Shown piece by piece: positions 40,863 to 49,639 of a DNA stretch of 64,000 nt (position 1 is its first letter; each line of letters opens with the position of its first letter). This stretch comes from Poriferisodalis sp026713105 (GTDB lineage: Bacteria > Actinomycetota > Acidimicrobiia > Acidimicrobiales > Poriferisodalaceae). Where the stretch lies: contig OZ220472.1 of assembly GCA_965115995.1 (NCBI GenBank), forward strand, positions 1,302,001-1,366,000, written 5' to 3'. The position numbers and the translations under genes are program-made. Below the pieces are notes generated by a model. It saw only the letters and a program-made list of their open reading frames with translations. It did no database searches and had not been told where the DNA came from.

Positions 40863-41993
40863 GTGAGTTCTGCACAACCTGTGCCGCTGTCCGCGCTGGA
40901 CCTGGCAACCGTCTCCGACGGCGGCACCAGCGCGCAGGCGCTCGCAGAGACCACCGAGCTTGCCCGGGCAGCCGACCGGCTGGGCTACGTGCGTTTCTGG
41001 GTGGCCGAGCATCACAACATCGACACCGTTGCAAGTACGTCGCCCGCGGTGCTGATAGCCCACCTTGCTGCTCACACTGAGCGGATCAAGCTGGGTTCGG
41101 GCGGCGTCATGCTTCCCAATCACAGCCCGGCAGTTGTCGCTGAGCAGTTCGCAATGCTCGAAGCGCTGCATCCGGGGCGCGTCGACCTCGGCGTCGGCCG
41201 AGCACCTGGCAGCGATCGCATCTCCGCCGCCGCTGTGCGAGGGCCTGCCGAAGACGGCGCAGTGCCCGACCCCTGGCAAGTGGACGACTTTCCGAGCCAC
41301 CTGATCGATTTGATGGCGTACCTCGGCGATGTACGCACTACCGAGGGGCCTTGGTCTGAGTTTCGGGCAACGCCGAAAGCCACCTCGGCACCTGCGGTGC
41401 TGCTGCTGGGATCCAGCGGCTACTCAGCGCAATTGGCCGGCTACTTGGGCCTGCCATTCGCATTCGCCCACCATTTCGACGGCGGCGGCGTGCTGGGCGC
41501 GCTCGACCTCTACCGTCAGCGCTTCCAGCCATCTGCCGTACTGGACGAGCCGCACGTCATGGTGAGCGTCGGGCTGGTCACGGCCGCTGATACTGAAACG
41601 GCGCAGTACCACGCTGCACCGTCGCTGCTGCGGCGATGGGGCATTCGCACGGGTCGGTTCTGGCCATTGTTCTCGCCGGACGAAGCGATGTCGCATCCCG
41701 AATGGCAGCGCGCCGCCACCATGCCGACGAACGCCATCGTCGGGGATCCCGCTGAGGCGGTGGCCGCACTCGAAGAACTCGCCGACGCGACGGGAGCCGA
41801 CGAGCTGATGATCCACACATCCACGTTCGGGCTTGCGGAACGAATCACCAGCCTCGAGCTACTGGCCGACGCGTGGCAGCAGCGACCAAGCGCCCGGAAC
41901 GGCGAAGACGCTCTCCCCGCCGATGAGCGCGCGCAGCGAGCGGGCGTTCGAGAAGCGAGCCCAGCCGCCGGCACCGCGGCGGCCACGCCATGA
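40863..41993 (+). CDS. LLM-class flavin-dependent oxidoreductase (MsnO8/YvbT-like)
   Basis: A 376-residue luciferase-like protein of the MsnO8/YvbT type. The opening VPLSALDLATVSDGGTSAQA, the segment FWVAEHHNIDTVASTSPAVL and the glycine-rich SGGVMLPNHSPAVVAEQF and LGVGRAPGSD motifs are characteristic. The last ~30 residues are an Ala/Arg-rich tail with no homology. The stop overlaps the ATG of the molybdopterin oxidoreductase gene by four bases, so the two are co-translated. FMN is the expected cofactor; the substrate is unknown. Confidence 0.87.
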   Translation: MSSAQPVPLSALDLATVSDGGTSAQALAETTELARAADRLGYVRFWVAEHHNIDTVASTSPAVLIAHLAAHTERIKLGSGGVMLPNHSPAVVAEQFAMLEALHPGRVDLGVGRAPGSDRISAAAVRGPAEDGAVPDPWQVDDFPSHLIDLMAYLGDVRTTEGPWSEFRATPKATSAPAVLLLGSSGYSAQLAGYLGLPFAFAHHFDGGGVLGALDLYRQRFQPSAVLDEPHVMVSVGLVTAADTETAQYHAAPSLLRRWGIRTGRFWPLFSPDEAMSHPEWQRAATMPTNAIVGDPAEAVAALEELADATGADELMIHTSTFGLAERITSLELLADAWQQRPSARNGEDALPADERAQRAGVREASPAAGTAAATP

Positions 41994-44377
41994 GCGCCGC
42001 ACACGACACGCCCCGCGCCGACGTGCGCACGACGGCAATGGGAACGCACTTCGGATCGTTCCTCATCGACTCGCGCGACGGCGAAGTGCTGGCAGTGCGC
42101 GGGCATCCCACCGATCCGGAGCCGTCGCATCTGGGGGAGTCGCTGCGACACTTCGCCGAGAACCGGGTCACGCGTCCAGCAGTACGGCAATCTTGGCTGC
42201 GAGACGGACCTGGTTCGGCCACTCACCTACGGGGCAGCGAGCCGTTCGTGGAGGTCGACTGGGACACGGCGCTCGACCTGGTGGCTGCGGAGCTGACCCG
42301 CGTCCGCGACGAACACGGCAACTCCTCGATCTTCGGCGGGTCCTACGGGTGGGGCTCTGCGGGACGCTTCGGGCTGGCGTCCAGCCAGCAGCACCGCTTC
42401 ATGCGCTTCTTCGGCGGCTGCACCGACCAGAAGGGCACCTACTCGTCTGCCGCGGCTGAGGCAATCTTCCCGTACATGCTGGGCATGGGGTACCACGCCG
42501 GCATCGCTCGGCAGACGTCGTGGTCGGTCATCTGCAAGCACACCGAGCTGTTCGTGTGCTTCGGGGGCATGCGCGCGTCGAACAACCACGTCACCTACGG
42601 CGGCCAGGGTCCGCATCATCACAACGACTGGGTCACGCGGGCGGCAGCCGCGGGCGTGGATTTCCTGAATGTCGGGCCGCTGCGAGACGACTTCGGCAAA
42701 GCGGCCGAAGCGCGCTGGCTGCCGATACGGCCCGGCACCGATGTGGCGCTCATGGCAGGGATCATTCACACGCTCGTCACTGACGGTCTGGCGGACCTGG
42801 ACTTCCTGGCGACCTACTGCGACGGCTGGGACCGGCTTCGGGCGCACGTGATGGGCGAGGGCCTCGCCGCGGCCTGTGGCGACTGGACCGGCCCCACGCC
42901 GTGGGCACAGGCAGTCGACTACGACACGCCGAAGTCGGCGCAGTGGGCGGCGGAGGTGACCGGGATCGATGCCGACGACATCGTCTCGCTCGCGCACGAG
43001 ATGGCCGCCAAGCGGACACTGGTCAACCTCAGTTTGTCCACCCAGCGGGCTCACCACGGCGAGCAGCCGTACTGGATGGCTCTGGCGCTGGCCTGCGTGC
43101 TCGGTCAGGTCGGCTTGCCGGGAGGCGGCTACGTCTTCAGCTTTGGCACCCAAGGCAACACGGGAGCGGGGCAGACACGGGCGCGCATTCCCGGTCTGCC
43201 GGTGCCGATGCGCCAGCCCGGACCGCCGACGATCGCCGTCTCGCGCATCACCGAGATGCTGGAGGGGCCCCGCGAGCCGTTCGACTTCGACGGGCGCACG
43301 GGGCGCTTTCCCGATGTCCGGCTCGTGTACTGGTCGGGAGGCAATCCCTTCCATCACCACCAGGACCTGAACCGCCTGATGCGAGCGTGGCAGCGACCCG
43401 AGACCATCGTGGTGCAGGAGCCGTTCTGGTCGCCGATCGCCCGCCGGGCCGACATCGTGCTGCCGGCAACGACGCCGCTCGAGCGCAACGACATCGGCGG
43501 TGCCGAGACGATGCTGATCGCAATGGCCGCGGTGGCACAGCCGGTGGGGGAGTCGCGGGACGACTACTGGATCTTCGCTCGCCTGGCTGAGCGCCTGGGC
43601 TTCGGCGAGCAGTTCACCGAAGGACGTACAGCAGACGAGTGGATCGAGGTCATCTACGAGATTCACCGCGCTGCGGATCCGCAGGCCCCGCCGTACGAGG
43701 ACTTTCGCCGGGACGGCTATCTGATGGCGCCAGGGATGGCGTTGATGGGTGATCCCGAGCAGATCTTTCTTGAGGCATTCCGCACTGACCCGGTTGGCAA
43801 GCCATTACGAACGCCCAGCGGCCGGATCCAACTCTGGAACGACAAGATCGCCGAGTACGGCTACGACGACTGCCCGCCGCATCCGGCGTGGATGGAGCCA
43901 TACGAGCGGTTGGGGGGTGCCGGCAGCGACCGATGGCCATTGCACCTGGTGTCGAATCAGCCCAAGGCCCGACTTCACAGCCAATTCGACCATGCGGCAC
44001 CCAGCCAGGCAACGAAGGTGGCCGGTCGCGAACCCGTGCGGCTGCACCCCGACACGGCGGCCGCCCGCGGCATCAGTGACGGCGACGTTGTGCGCATCTT
44101 CAACGGCCGCGGGGCAGCGCTGGCCGGCGCGACGATCGACGACGCCGTCATGCCCGAGGCAGTGCAGCTCTCGACCGGCGCCTGGTACGACCCTGCGCCC
44201 GACGGCACCTGCCGAGCCGGCAACCCCAACACGCTCACGGCTGACATCGGCACCAGTCGCCTTGCCCAAGGACCGTCAGCGCACACCTGCCTCGTTGAGG
44301 TCGAGCGCTACGACGGCGAACCGCCAGCTGTCGAGTCGTACCAGCCGCCCGAGATAGTTCCGCTGAAGTCGAGCTAG
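41990..44377 (+). CDS. Molybdopterin oxidoreductase, TorA/BisC type
   Basis: A 795-residue DMSO-reductase-family molybdoenzyme. Domain order follows TorA and biotin sulfoxide reductase: DGEVLAVRGHPTDPEPS near the N-terminus, the molybdenum ligand region GCTDQKGTYSSAAAE with Ser at the ligand position, WSGGNPFHHHQDLNRL in the cofactor-binding core and the C-terminal HLVSNQPKARLHSQFDHA. There is no N-terminal Cys cluster for an iron-sulfur centre and no Tat signal, so it is predicted cytoplasmic, like BisC. It would reduce an S-oxide or N-oxide. The coupling with a luciferase-like monooxygenase suggests an organosulfur or amine-oxide pathway (inference). Confidence 0.9.
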   Translation: MSAAHDTPRADVRTTAMGTHFGSFLIDSRDGEVLAVRGHPTDPEPSHLGESLRHFAENRVTRPAVRQSWLRDGPGSATHLRGSEPFVEVDWDTALDLVAAELTRVRDEHGNSSIFGGSYGWGSAGRFGLASSQQHRFMRFFGGCTDQKGTYSSAAAEAIFPYMLGMGYHAGIARQTSWSVICKHTELFVCFGGMRASNNHVTYGGQGPHHHNDWVTRAAAAGVDFLNVGPLRDDFGKAAEARWLPIRPGTDVALMAGIIHTLVTDGLADLDFLATYCDGWDRLRAHVMGEGLAAACGDWTGPTPWAQAVDYDTPKSAQWAAEVTGIDADDIVSLAHEMAAKRTLVNLSLSTQRAHHGEQPYWMALALACVLGQVGLPGGGYVFSFGTQGNTGAGQTRARIPGLPVPMRQPGPPTIAVSRITEMLEGPREPFDFDGRTGRFPDVRLVYWSGGNPFHHHQDLNRLMRAWQRPETIVVQEPFWSPIARRADIVLPATTPLERNDIGGAETMLIAMAAVAQPVGESRDDYWIFARLAERLGFGEQFTEGRTADEWIEVIYEIHRAADPQAPPYEDFRRDGYLMAPGMALMGDPEQIFLEAFRTDPVGKPLRTPSGRIQLWNDKIAEYGYDDCPPHPAWMEPYERLGGAGSDRWPLHLVSNQPKARLHSQFDHAAPSQATKVAGREPVRLHPDTAAARGISDGDVVRIFNGRGAALAGATIDDAVMPEAVQLSTGAWYDPAPDGTCRAGNPNTLTADIGTSRLAQGPSAHTCLVEVERYDGEPPAVESYQPPEIVPLKSS

Positions 44378-44467
44378 GCCGCCGCACTCGAGCTGTTATC
44401 AAGCGTTGAGGGCGGATTTGCTCGGTGGCTGCAGATCGCCCTGCTGCTGCCGTGCGGCCCTTCTGCG

Positions 44468-45157
44468 TCAGAAGTCGAGCCCCACCGCTCCGCAAAGGAA
44501 GGCCATGAGGGGACGCGTCTCGTTGCACCAGGCGGTGATGACCGCTGGAAACTCGGGCTTGAGCGCCGCGCTGTGGTCAAAGTCACGCACAGCTATGAAG
44601 CTCTTGCGCTTGAGGTCCTCGATCATCGGGTGATCGATGGACCAGTCGCGGGGCGAGCGTTTGAGCCGCTCGCCCTCCATCCGCCAGCCGTCGGACTGGC
44701 AGGTGTCTCGGGCCCCGATCCACGCCTCGGTGCGTTCGTCGATGGCGATCCGGTAGGCCGCCAATGCGTCTCGATCCGGCATCCAGCTCCCGGCGCCGAA
44801 GAAGCAGCTCTCGGTGGACAAGTGGACGTAATAGCCGGGAGCGTGGACGTCGTTGGCGCGCAGATGCCGGAACTGGATGCCCACGTTGGTCTTGTAGGGC
44901 GTCTTGTCCGCGGAGAACCGTGTGTCGCGAAAGACCCGCATCAGCGAGCCACCCACCTTGGTGTCACGAGCCGTCATGTTCGGGGAGATCTCGGCGAGCA
45001 TCGGCCGCACTGCTCGGATCAGATCGAAGGCGGGTTCGCGCACTTCCTCCTCGTACCGCTCACGGTTCTCGTTGAACCACTCCCGGTTGTTGTTGGCCTC
45101 GAGTTCTTCGAGAAACTCGTACAGCTCTGGCCCGAAGATGCCCTCGTAGTCGCTCAT
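44468..45157 (-). CDS. DUF2461-family protein
   Basis: A 229-residue protein matching the DUF2461 (TIGR02453) family throughout: ELYEFLEELEANNNREWFNE at the start, SLMRVFRDTRFSADKTPYKT near residue 70 and GYYVHLSTESCFFGAGSW near residue 105. The family is conserved in bacteria and eukaryotes with no established function. It has an AGGGGA ribosome site and is divergent from the small DUF6457-like gene. Nothing in the context indicates a role. Confidence 0.9.
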   Translation of the reverse strand: MSDYEGIFGPELYEFLEELEANNNREWFNENRERYEEEVREPAFDLIRAVRPMLAEISPNMTARDTKVGGSLMRVFRDTRFSADKTPYKTNVGIQFRHLRANDVHAPGYYVHLSTESCFFGAGSWMPDRDALAAYRIAIDERTEAWIGARDTCQSDGWRMEGERLKRSPRDWSIDHPMIEDLKRKSFIAVRDFDHSAALKPEFPAVITAWCNETRPLMAFLCGAVGLDF

Positions 45158-45259
45158 CGCTGTCCCCTATGTGATGTGTGACCCTTGGTCGCCCGCACCG
45201 TAGCGAGCCGCTGCTCGTCGGACGAGTGCATTCTCGAGGGCGTCGTGGCTCGTCAAACG

Positions 45260-45265
45260 TACGCT
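45260..45265 (+). promoter_or_regulatory. Putative leaderless promoter -10 box (TACGCT)
   Basis: TACGCT lies six bases before the ATG at 45272 with no ribosome site between. It supports choosing that ATG over the longer open frame. Confidence 0.5.
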
Positions 45266-45271
45266 GTAGCC

Positions 45272-45526
45272 ATGAGCGACGGGACCGGTTCAGAGACTCG
45301 ATCCACGACGGCCCGGGAGTGGCTGGCAGGTTTCTCCGAAGTGATCGGGGCGCCTGCCCCTGATGAAGACATCACTGAAGCGCTGCTGGATCTCGCAGGC
45401 GTGGCGGCTCACGACTCTGAGCGGATTGCAGCACCCATTGCCTGCTGGATGGCAGGTGTTGCCGGCGTCGACCCTGCCGAAGCGCTCGAACGCGCCCGGC
45501 GACACGCCGCTGAGCGGCCATGCTGA
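45272..45526 (+). CDS. DUF6457-like small protein
   Basis: An 84-residue protein with the pattern AREWLAGFSEVIG then LLDLAGVAAHDSERIAAPIACWMAGVAG, resembling the actinobacterial DUF6457 domain. That domain is often found beside or fused to the molybdenum cofactor guanylyltransferase MobA, which would fit the two molybdoenzymes and the MOSC protein in this window, but no mobA is seen here. The frame is open to 45185; the ATG at 45272 follows a leaderless-type box and starts the conserved part. Function unknown. Confidence 0.75.
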   Translation: MSDGTGSETRSTTAREWLAGFSEVIGAPAPDEDITEALLDLAGVAAHDSERIAAPIACWMAGVAGVDPAEALERARRHAAERPC

Positions 45527-45572
45527 GCTGACCATGCGCAACGGGCGAACTCACTGGGCAACAGGCCCGTCC

Positions 45573-45578
45573 TAGGCT
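45573..45578 (+). promoter_or_regulatory. Putative leaderless promoter -10 box (TAGGCT)
   Basis: TAGGCT lies seven bases before the ATG of the metY gene, again without a ribosome site. Confidence 0.5.
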
Positions 45579-45585
45579 GCTCTCG

Positions 45586-46875
45586 ATGAGCGATCACCAG
45601 TTCGGATTCCGCACGCGCGCGCTGCATGCGGGCGGTCGACCAGATCCAGCCACAGGAGCTCGTGCGGTCCCCGTCTACCAGTCCACGAGCTTTGTGTTCG
45701 AGGACACTGCCGACGCCGCCGACCTCTTTGCCCTCCAGAAATACGGCACGATCTACTCCCGCATCTCCAACCCCACGGTCAACGCGTTCGAGGAGCGGGT
45801 CGCGAGCCTCGAAGGCGCCATCGGAGCTGTCGCGACTGCCTCGGGCATGTCGGCGGAGTTCCTGACAGCGGCCGCGCTGTGCGAGACGGGCGACAACCTC
45901 GTCACCTCGTCTGCGCTCTACGGCGGCACGCACACGATGTTCGACGTGACGCTGGGACGCTTCGGCGTGCAAGCTCGCTTCGTCGACGGTGACAGCGTCG
46001 ACGCGTACGCCGCCGCCATCGACGACCGCACCAAGTTCTGCTACACCGAGATCGTCGGCAACCCCTCGGGCTCCATCCCAGATCTGGCAGCAATCGCCGA
46101 GGTCGCTCACGCCCACGGGCTGCCGCTCGTGGTCGATTCCACCTTTGCGACGCCCTACCTGTGCCGTCCCATGGAGCATGGTGCCGACATCGTGCTGCAC
46201 TCGGCGACGAAGTTCATCGGCGGGCACGGCAACTCGATCGGCGGGGTTGTCAGCGAATCGGGTCGCTTCGACTGGGGCAGCGGCCGTTTCCCGAACATGA
46301 CCGAGCCCGTGGCGAGCTACAACGACATGCGCTTCTGGGAGAACTTCGGCGAGTACGCCTTCTGCACCAAGCTGCGGGTCGAGCAGCTTCGTGATATCGG
46401 CGCTGCCATGTCACCGCTCAACGCATTCCTGCTGCTGCAAGGGCTCGAGACGCTGCCTCAGCGCATGGACGAACATGTCGCAAACGCGCAAGCCGTTGCA
46501 GAACACCTCGAAGCCCATCGGGCGGTGAGCTGGATCAGCTACTCGGGTCTCGAATCCTCCCCCTACCGGGATCTCGCACGCAAGTACATGCCGCAGGGAC
46601 CGGGCGCCATCTTCACCTTCGGTGTGCAGGGGGGGCGCCAAGCGGGAGCAGATTTCATTGAGGCATTGCAGATGATTAGCCACCTGGCAAACGTCGGCGA
46701 TGCCCGCACGCTGGTCATCCATCCGGCGTCCACAACGCACCAGCAGCTCTCCGAAGAGGCCTTGGCGGCAGGAGGGGTCAGCGCAGACATGATCCGGCTG
46801 TCCGTCGGCCTCGAAGACCTCGATGACATCCTCTGGGATCTGGACCAAGCCCTCGCGAAGGCGGTGCCCGCATGA
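45586..46875 (+). CDS. metY: O-acetylhomoserine sulfhydrylase (MetY-type)
   Basis: A 429-residue PLP enzyme of the Cys/Met metabolism family. The PLP Lys lies in LHSATKFIGGHGNSIGG; other landmarks are YSRISNPTVNAFEERVASLE, SSALYGGTHTMF, VVDSTFATPYLCRP and the C-terminal SHLANVGDARTLVIHPAST with IRLSVGLED. Length and the FDWGSGRFP insertion fit MetY rather than the shorter MetZ or MetB. It makes homocysteine from O-acetylhomoserine and sulfide, in methionine synthesis. The next gene, a CoA-binding protein, overlaps by four bases; metY and such a protein are often paired. Confidence 0.92.
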   Translation: MSDHQFGFRTRALHAGGRPDPATGARAVPVYQSTSFVFEDTADAADLFALQKYGTIYSRISNPTVNAFEERVASLEGAIGAVATASGMSAEFLTAAALCETGDNLVTSSALYGGTHTMFDVTLGRFGVQARFVDGDSVDAYAAAIDDRTKFCYTEIVGNPSGSIPDLAAIAEVAHAHGLPLVVDSTFATPYLCRPMEHGADIVLHSATKFIGGHGNSIGGVVSESGRFDWGSGRFPNMTEPVASYNDMRFWENFGEYAFCTKLRVEQLRDIGAAMSPLNAFLLLQGLETLPQRMDEHVANAQAVAEHLEAHRAVSWISYSGLESSPYRDLARKYMPQGPGAIFTFGVQGGRQAGADFIEALQMISHLANVGDARTLVIHPASTTHQQLSEEALAAGGVSADMIRLSVGLEDLDDILWDLDQALAKAVPA

Positions 46876-47381
46876 CGATTGTCCACGAACCGGTCGAAGG
46901 CTGGATTGAGCCCAGTGCGGCCGACCGGCTGGCTCTCATTCAGCGGACAGGTTCGGTCGCAATGGTGGGCGTCTCGGCGAATCCGGCGCGGCCGTCCAAC
47001 TTCGTCGCCACCTACCTGCTCAGCTCCAGCACCGAATTCGATGTGTATTTCGTGAACCCGGTGGCTGATGAGGTCTTGGGTGAGCCGTGCTACCCGAGCC
47101 TTGCCGACCTGCCGGTGGTGCCCGATCTCGTGGATGTGTTCCGCCGGCCCGCGGATCTGCCGGGTGTTGCGGCTGAGACCGTCGAGATCGGCGCCAAGGC
47201 CTTGTGGGTACAGCTCGGCCTGTGGAGCGCAGAGGCCGCCAAGCTGGGCCACGATGCCGGCCTCGACGTGGTAATGGATCGCTGTCTCAAGATCGAGCAC
47301 GCCAGGTTTCACGGGGGCCTGCACCGCGCCGGTTTTGACACCGGTGTGATCGATTCGCGCCGCACCGTCCGAAGGACGTGA
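46872..47381 (+). CDS. CoA-binding (Rossmann-fold) protein, YccU-like
   Basis: A 169-residue protein with the CoA_binding fold: VAMVGVSANPARPSNFVATY near residue 32, then VYFVNPVADEVLGEPCYPSL and the Asp-rich VPDLVDVFRRP. The C-terminal VVMDRCLKIEHARF is conserved in YccU-type members. It binds CoA in other organisms; its role is not established. Overlaps of four bases on each side place it in one operon with metY and the thioredoxin/NHL lipoprotein, suggesting a link to sulfur or redox metabolism. Confidence 0.87.
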   Translation: MTIVHEPVEGWIEPSAADRLALIQRTGSVAMVGVSANPARPSNFVATYLLSSSTEFDVYFVNPVADEVLGEPCYPSLADLPVVPDLVDVFRRPADLPGVAAETVEIGAKALWVQLGLWSAEAAKLGHDAGLDVVMDRCLKIEHARFHGGLHRAGFDTGVIDSRRTVRRT

Positions 47382-49639
47382 CAGCGATGCGGGGCCCCAA
47401 CGGAGGGGCAGCTCGCAGTCCCCACAGTCCAGACCGACACGAGCGGTCACACCGCAGGCACATGCGGTTTCACCGCTGGCCGGCTCGACGCGCCCTGCTC
47501 GTCGCGGCCGTCACGCTGCTGCTGGCCGTCTCGTGTGCTTCGCCCGAGACGCCGGAGGCAGCCCCAGACACTGGCGACGTCTCCGAGAGCGCCACTGACG
47601 ACTCGCAGCCGGCGGCCGGCGACGCGCAAGACGAGGTTGCAACTGCTGGCACCGAAGCTGCGAGCGCCACCGCGGTCACTGACACCGTGCCGCTGACGCT
47701 GCAGGGCAGCGTTGCAGCCCCGGAGTTTCCGGCCGGATACGACTGGTTCAACGTCAGCAGGCCGCCGTCGATGAGCACCGACTTGCGCGGGAAGATCGTC
47801 ATCCTCGACTTCTGGACCCAAGGCTGCATCAACTGCATCCACATCATTCCCGATCTCCACCGGCTCGGGCAGGAATATCCCGATGAAGTGGTGGTCGTTG
47901 CCGTCCACTGGGCAAAGTTCCCCAGCGAGCGCGAATCCGAGGCGGTCCGCGCAGCGTCGATCCGCTACGGCCGCCAACACCCGATCGTGAACGACGATCA
48001 GGAACTGTTGCGCAATGCCTACGGCGTCAACGCCTGGCCGACTGTCGTTGTCATCGATCCTGAGGGAAAGGTGGTCGGTCAGTACGCCGGAGAGGGCGTC
48101 TACACCGCTCTCGAACCGGCGATCTCGGTCATGGCAGAGGAGTTCGGCCACAACGGGCTCATCGATCCGACACCGCTCGGCGAGCTGCTCGACATAGCGC
48201 CCCCATTGCCGACGGTCCTGAGCTTCCCCGGCAAGGTGCTTGCCGACGAGGCAGGCGATCGGCTCTTCATTGCTGATACGGGACGCCATCGGGTGCTGAT
48301 TGCAACGCTCGACGGCGAACTCATCGACGTGATCGGCAACGGGGCCGAGGGACGGGCAGACGGCGGATTCACCGAGGCGACGTTCCGGCGTCCCCAAGGC
48401 ATGGCGCTGAGCCCCGACGGCAACACGCTGTACATCGCCGACCGCGAGAATCACCTCATCCGGGCCGCAGACCTACAGGGCAGGCAGGTTGGCACCATCG
48501 CCGGGACCGGTGAGCCGGTCACCGCCTTCCGGCCCGGGCCTGCTGCAGTGACGGCCATCGCCTCGCCTTGGGACCTGCACCTCGAAGGCGACGTGCTGTA
48601 CATCGCAGGTGCGGGGCGGCACCAGATCTGGCTGATGAACCTGACGAGCGGGGCACTCGGCCTGTTTGCAGGAACCGGGGCCGAAGGACTCGACGACGGC
48701 AACAGGCTGCAGGCCACCCTGTCGCAGCCATCGGGCCTCGCAGCAGACGCGGCGGCGCTCTACTTCACCGATCCCGAGGCGAGCGCGGTGCGGCGAATCT
48801 CATTCGGCCTCGACGGCCAGCTGAACACGCTGGTGGGCAAGCACCTGTTCGTGTGGGGCGACGAAGTCGGCAGCTTCAGTGACACGCTGCTGCAGCACGC
48901 CATCGGCATCGAATACGTGGGCAACGCTCCCGGGCAGGGCCGGCTGTACATCGCAGACACCTACAACCACCGGATCAAGGTGCTCGACCTCGAAACGATG
49001 ACATCGACGGTGGTTTCCGGCGACGGGAAGGCGGGCCTGCGCGACGGCAGCGGCACGCAAGCACAACTCGCCGAACCGAGCGGGCTCAGCGCGACCTCGG
49101 AAACGCTGTACGTGGCCGACACCAACAACCACCGGATCCGCATGCTCGATCTGGAAACCGGCGAGCTGTCCACGCTGGCACTGTCGAATCTGGAGATCGC
49201 CACCGTGACGATGGCGGGTGTGATCGAAGACGAGGTCGTGCTGCTGCCCCAGCGAGTCGCACCGGGTCCCGTCGAGGTCGTGCTCGAACTGGTGGTGCCT
49301 GAGGGGTACAAGTTCAACACCGACGGGTTGTTCGAGTTCACATGGTCCTCAGGCGACACCGCCGTGATCAGCCCACAAGGCAGCACTCGCTACGAAGCCC
49401 GAGGACCTGAGATGCCCGTGCGCCTCGCAGCAACGGTCGACGCGCAATCTGGCAGCGCCGTGCTCAGCGCCACGGCGGTGGTGTTCTACTGCCCGGCTGT
49501 GGACGAGACGTTCTGCCTCATTCGAGATGTGAACTTCACTGCGCCGATCGAGGTAGATCCAGGCGGCGCCAACAGCATTGAGCTGCCGCATCAGTTGCTG
49601 TCGGCCGAGGAACTGGATCAACGCCTGGGATCGGGGTGA
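47378..49639 (+). CDS. Lipoprotein with thioredoxin-like domain and NHL repeats (NHLRC2-like)
   Basis: Up to 753 residues. A lipoprotein signal ends in LLLAVSCASP, so the mature protein is probably anchored outside the membrane. A Thr/Ala-rich linker leads to a thioredoxin-like domain (about 120-250) with the redox pair in FWTQGCINCIHIIPDL. NHL beta-propeller repeats (about 265-600) follow, with phrases such as GMALSPDGNTLYIADRENH, and a beta-rich C-terminal domain ends the protein. The order matches NHLRC2. The GTG at 47378 overlaps the previous stop; an ATG at 47387 has a better-spaced AAGGA, and the ATG at 47462 gives the shortest signal peptide. Mature protein is the same in all cases. 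Confidence 0.87.
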   Translation: MTAMRGPNGGAARSPHSPDRHERSHRRHMRFHRWPARRALLVAAVTLLLAVSCASPETPEAAPDTGDVSESATDDSQPAAGDAQDEVATAGTEAASATAVTDTVPLTLQGSVAAPEFPAGYDWFNVSRPPSMSTDLRGKIVILDFWTQGCINCIHIIPDLHRLGQEYPDEVVVVAVHWAKFPSERESEAVRAASIRYGRQHPIVNDDQELLRNAYGVNAWPTVVVIDPEGKVVGQYAGEGVYTALEPAISVMAEEFGHNGLIDPTPLGELLDIAPPLPTVLSFPGKVLADEAGDRLFIADTGRHRVLIATLDGELIDVIGNGAEGRADGGFTEATFRRPQGMALSPDGNTLYIADRENHLIRAADLQGRQVGTIAGTGEPVTAFRPGPAAVTAIASPWDLHLEGDVLYIAGAGRHQIWLMNLTSGALGLFAGTGAEGLDDGNRLQATLSQPSGLAADAAALYFTDPEASAVRRISFGLDGQLNTLVGKHLFVWGDEVGSFSDTLLQHAIGIEYVGNAPGQGRLYIADTYNHRIKVLDLETMTSTVVSGDGKAGLRDGSGTQAQLAEPSGLSATSETLYVADTNNHRIRMLDLETGELSTLALSNLEIATVTMAGVIEDEVVLLPQRVAPGPVEVVLELVVPEGYKFNTDGLFEFTWSSGDTAVISPQGSTRYEARGPEMPVRLAATVDAQSGSAVLSATAVVFYCPAVDETFCLIRDVNFTAPIEVDPGGANSIELPHQLLSAEELDQRLGSG

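Noticed and set aside
42227..43666. 479-codon open frame on the minus strand
   Set aside because: Shadow of the TorA/BisC-type gene, which has clear motifs on the plus strand.
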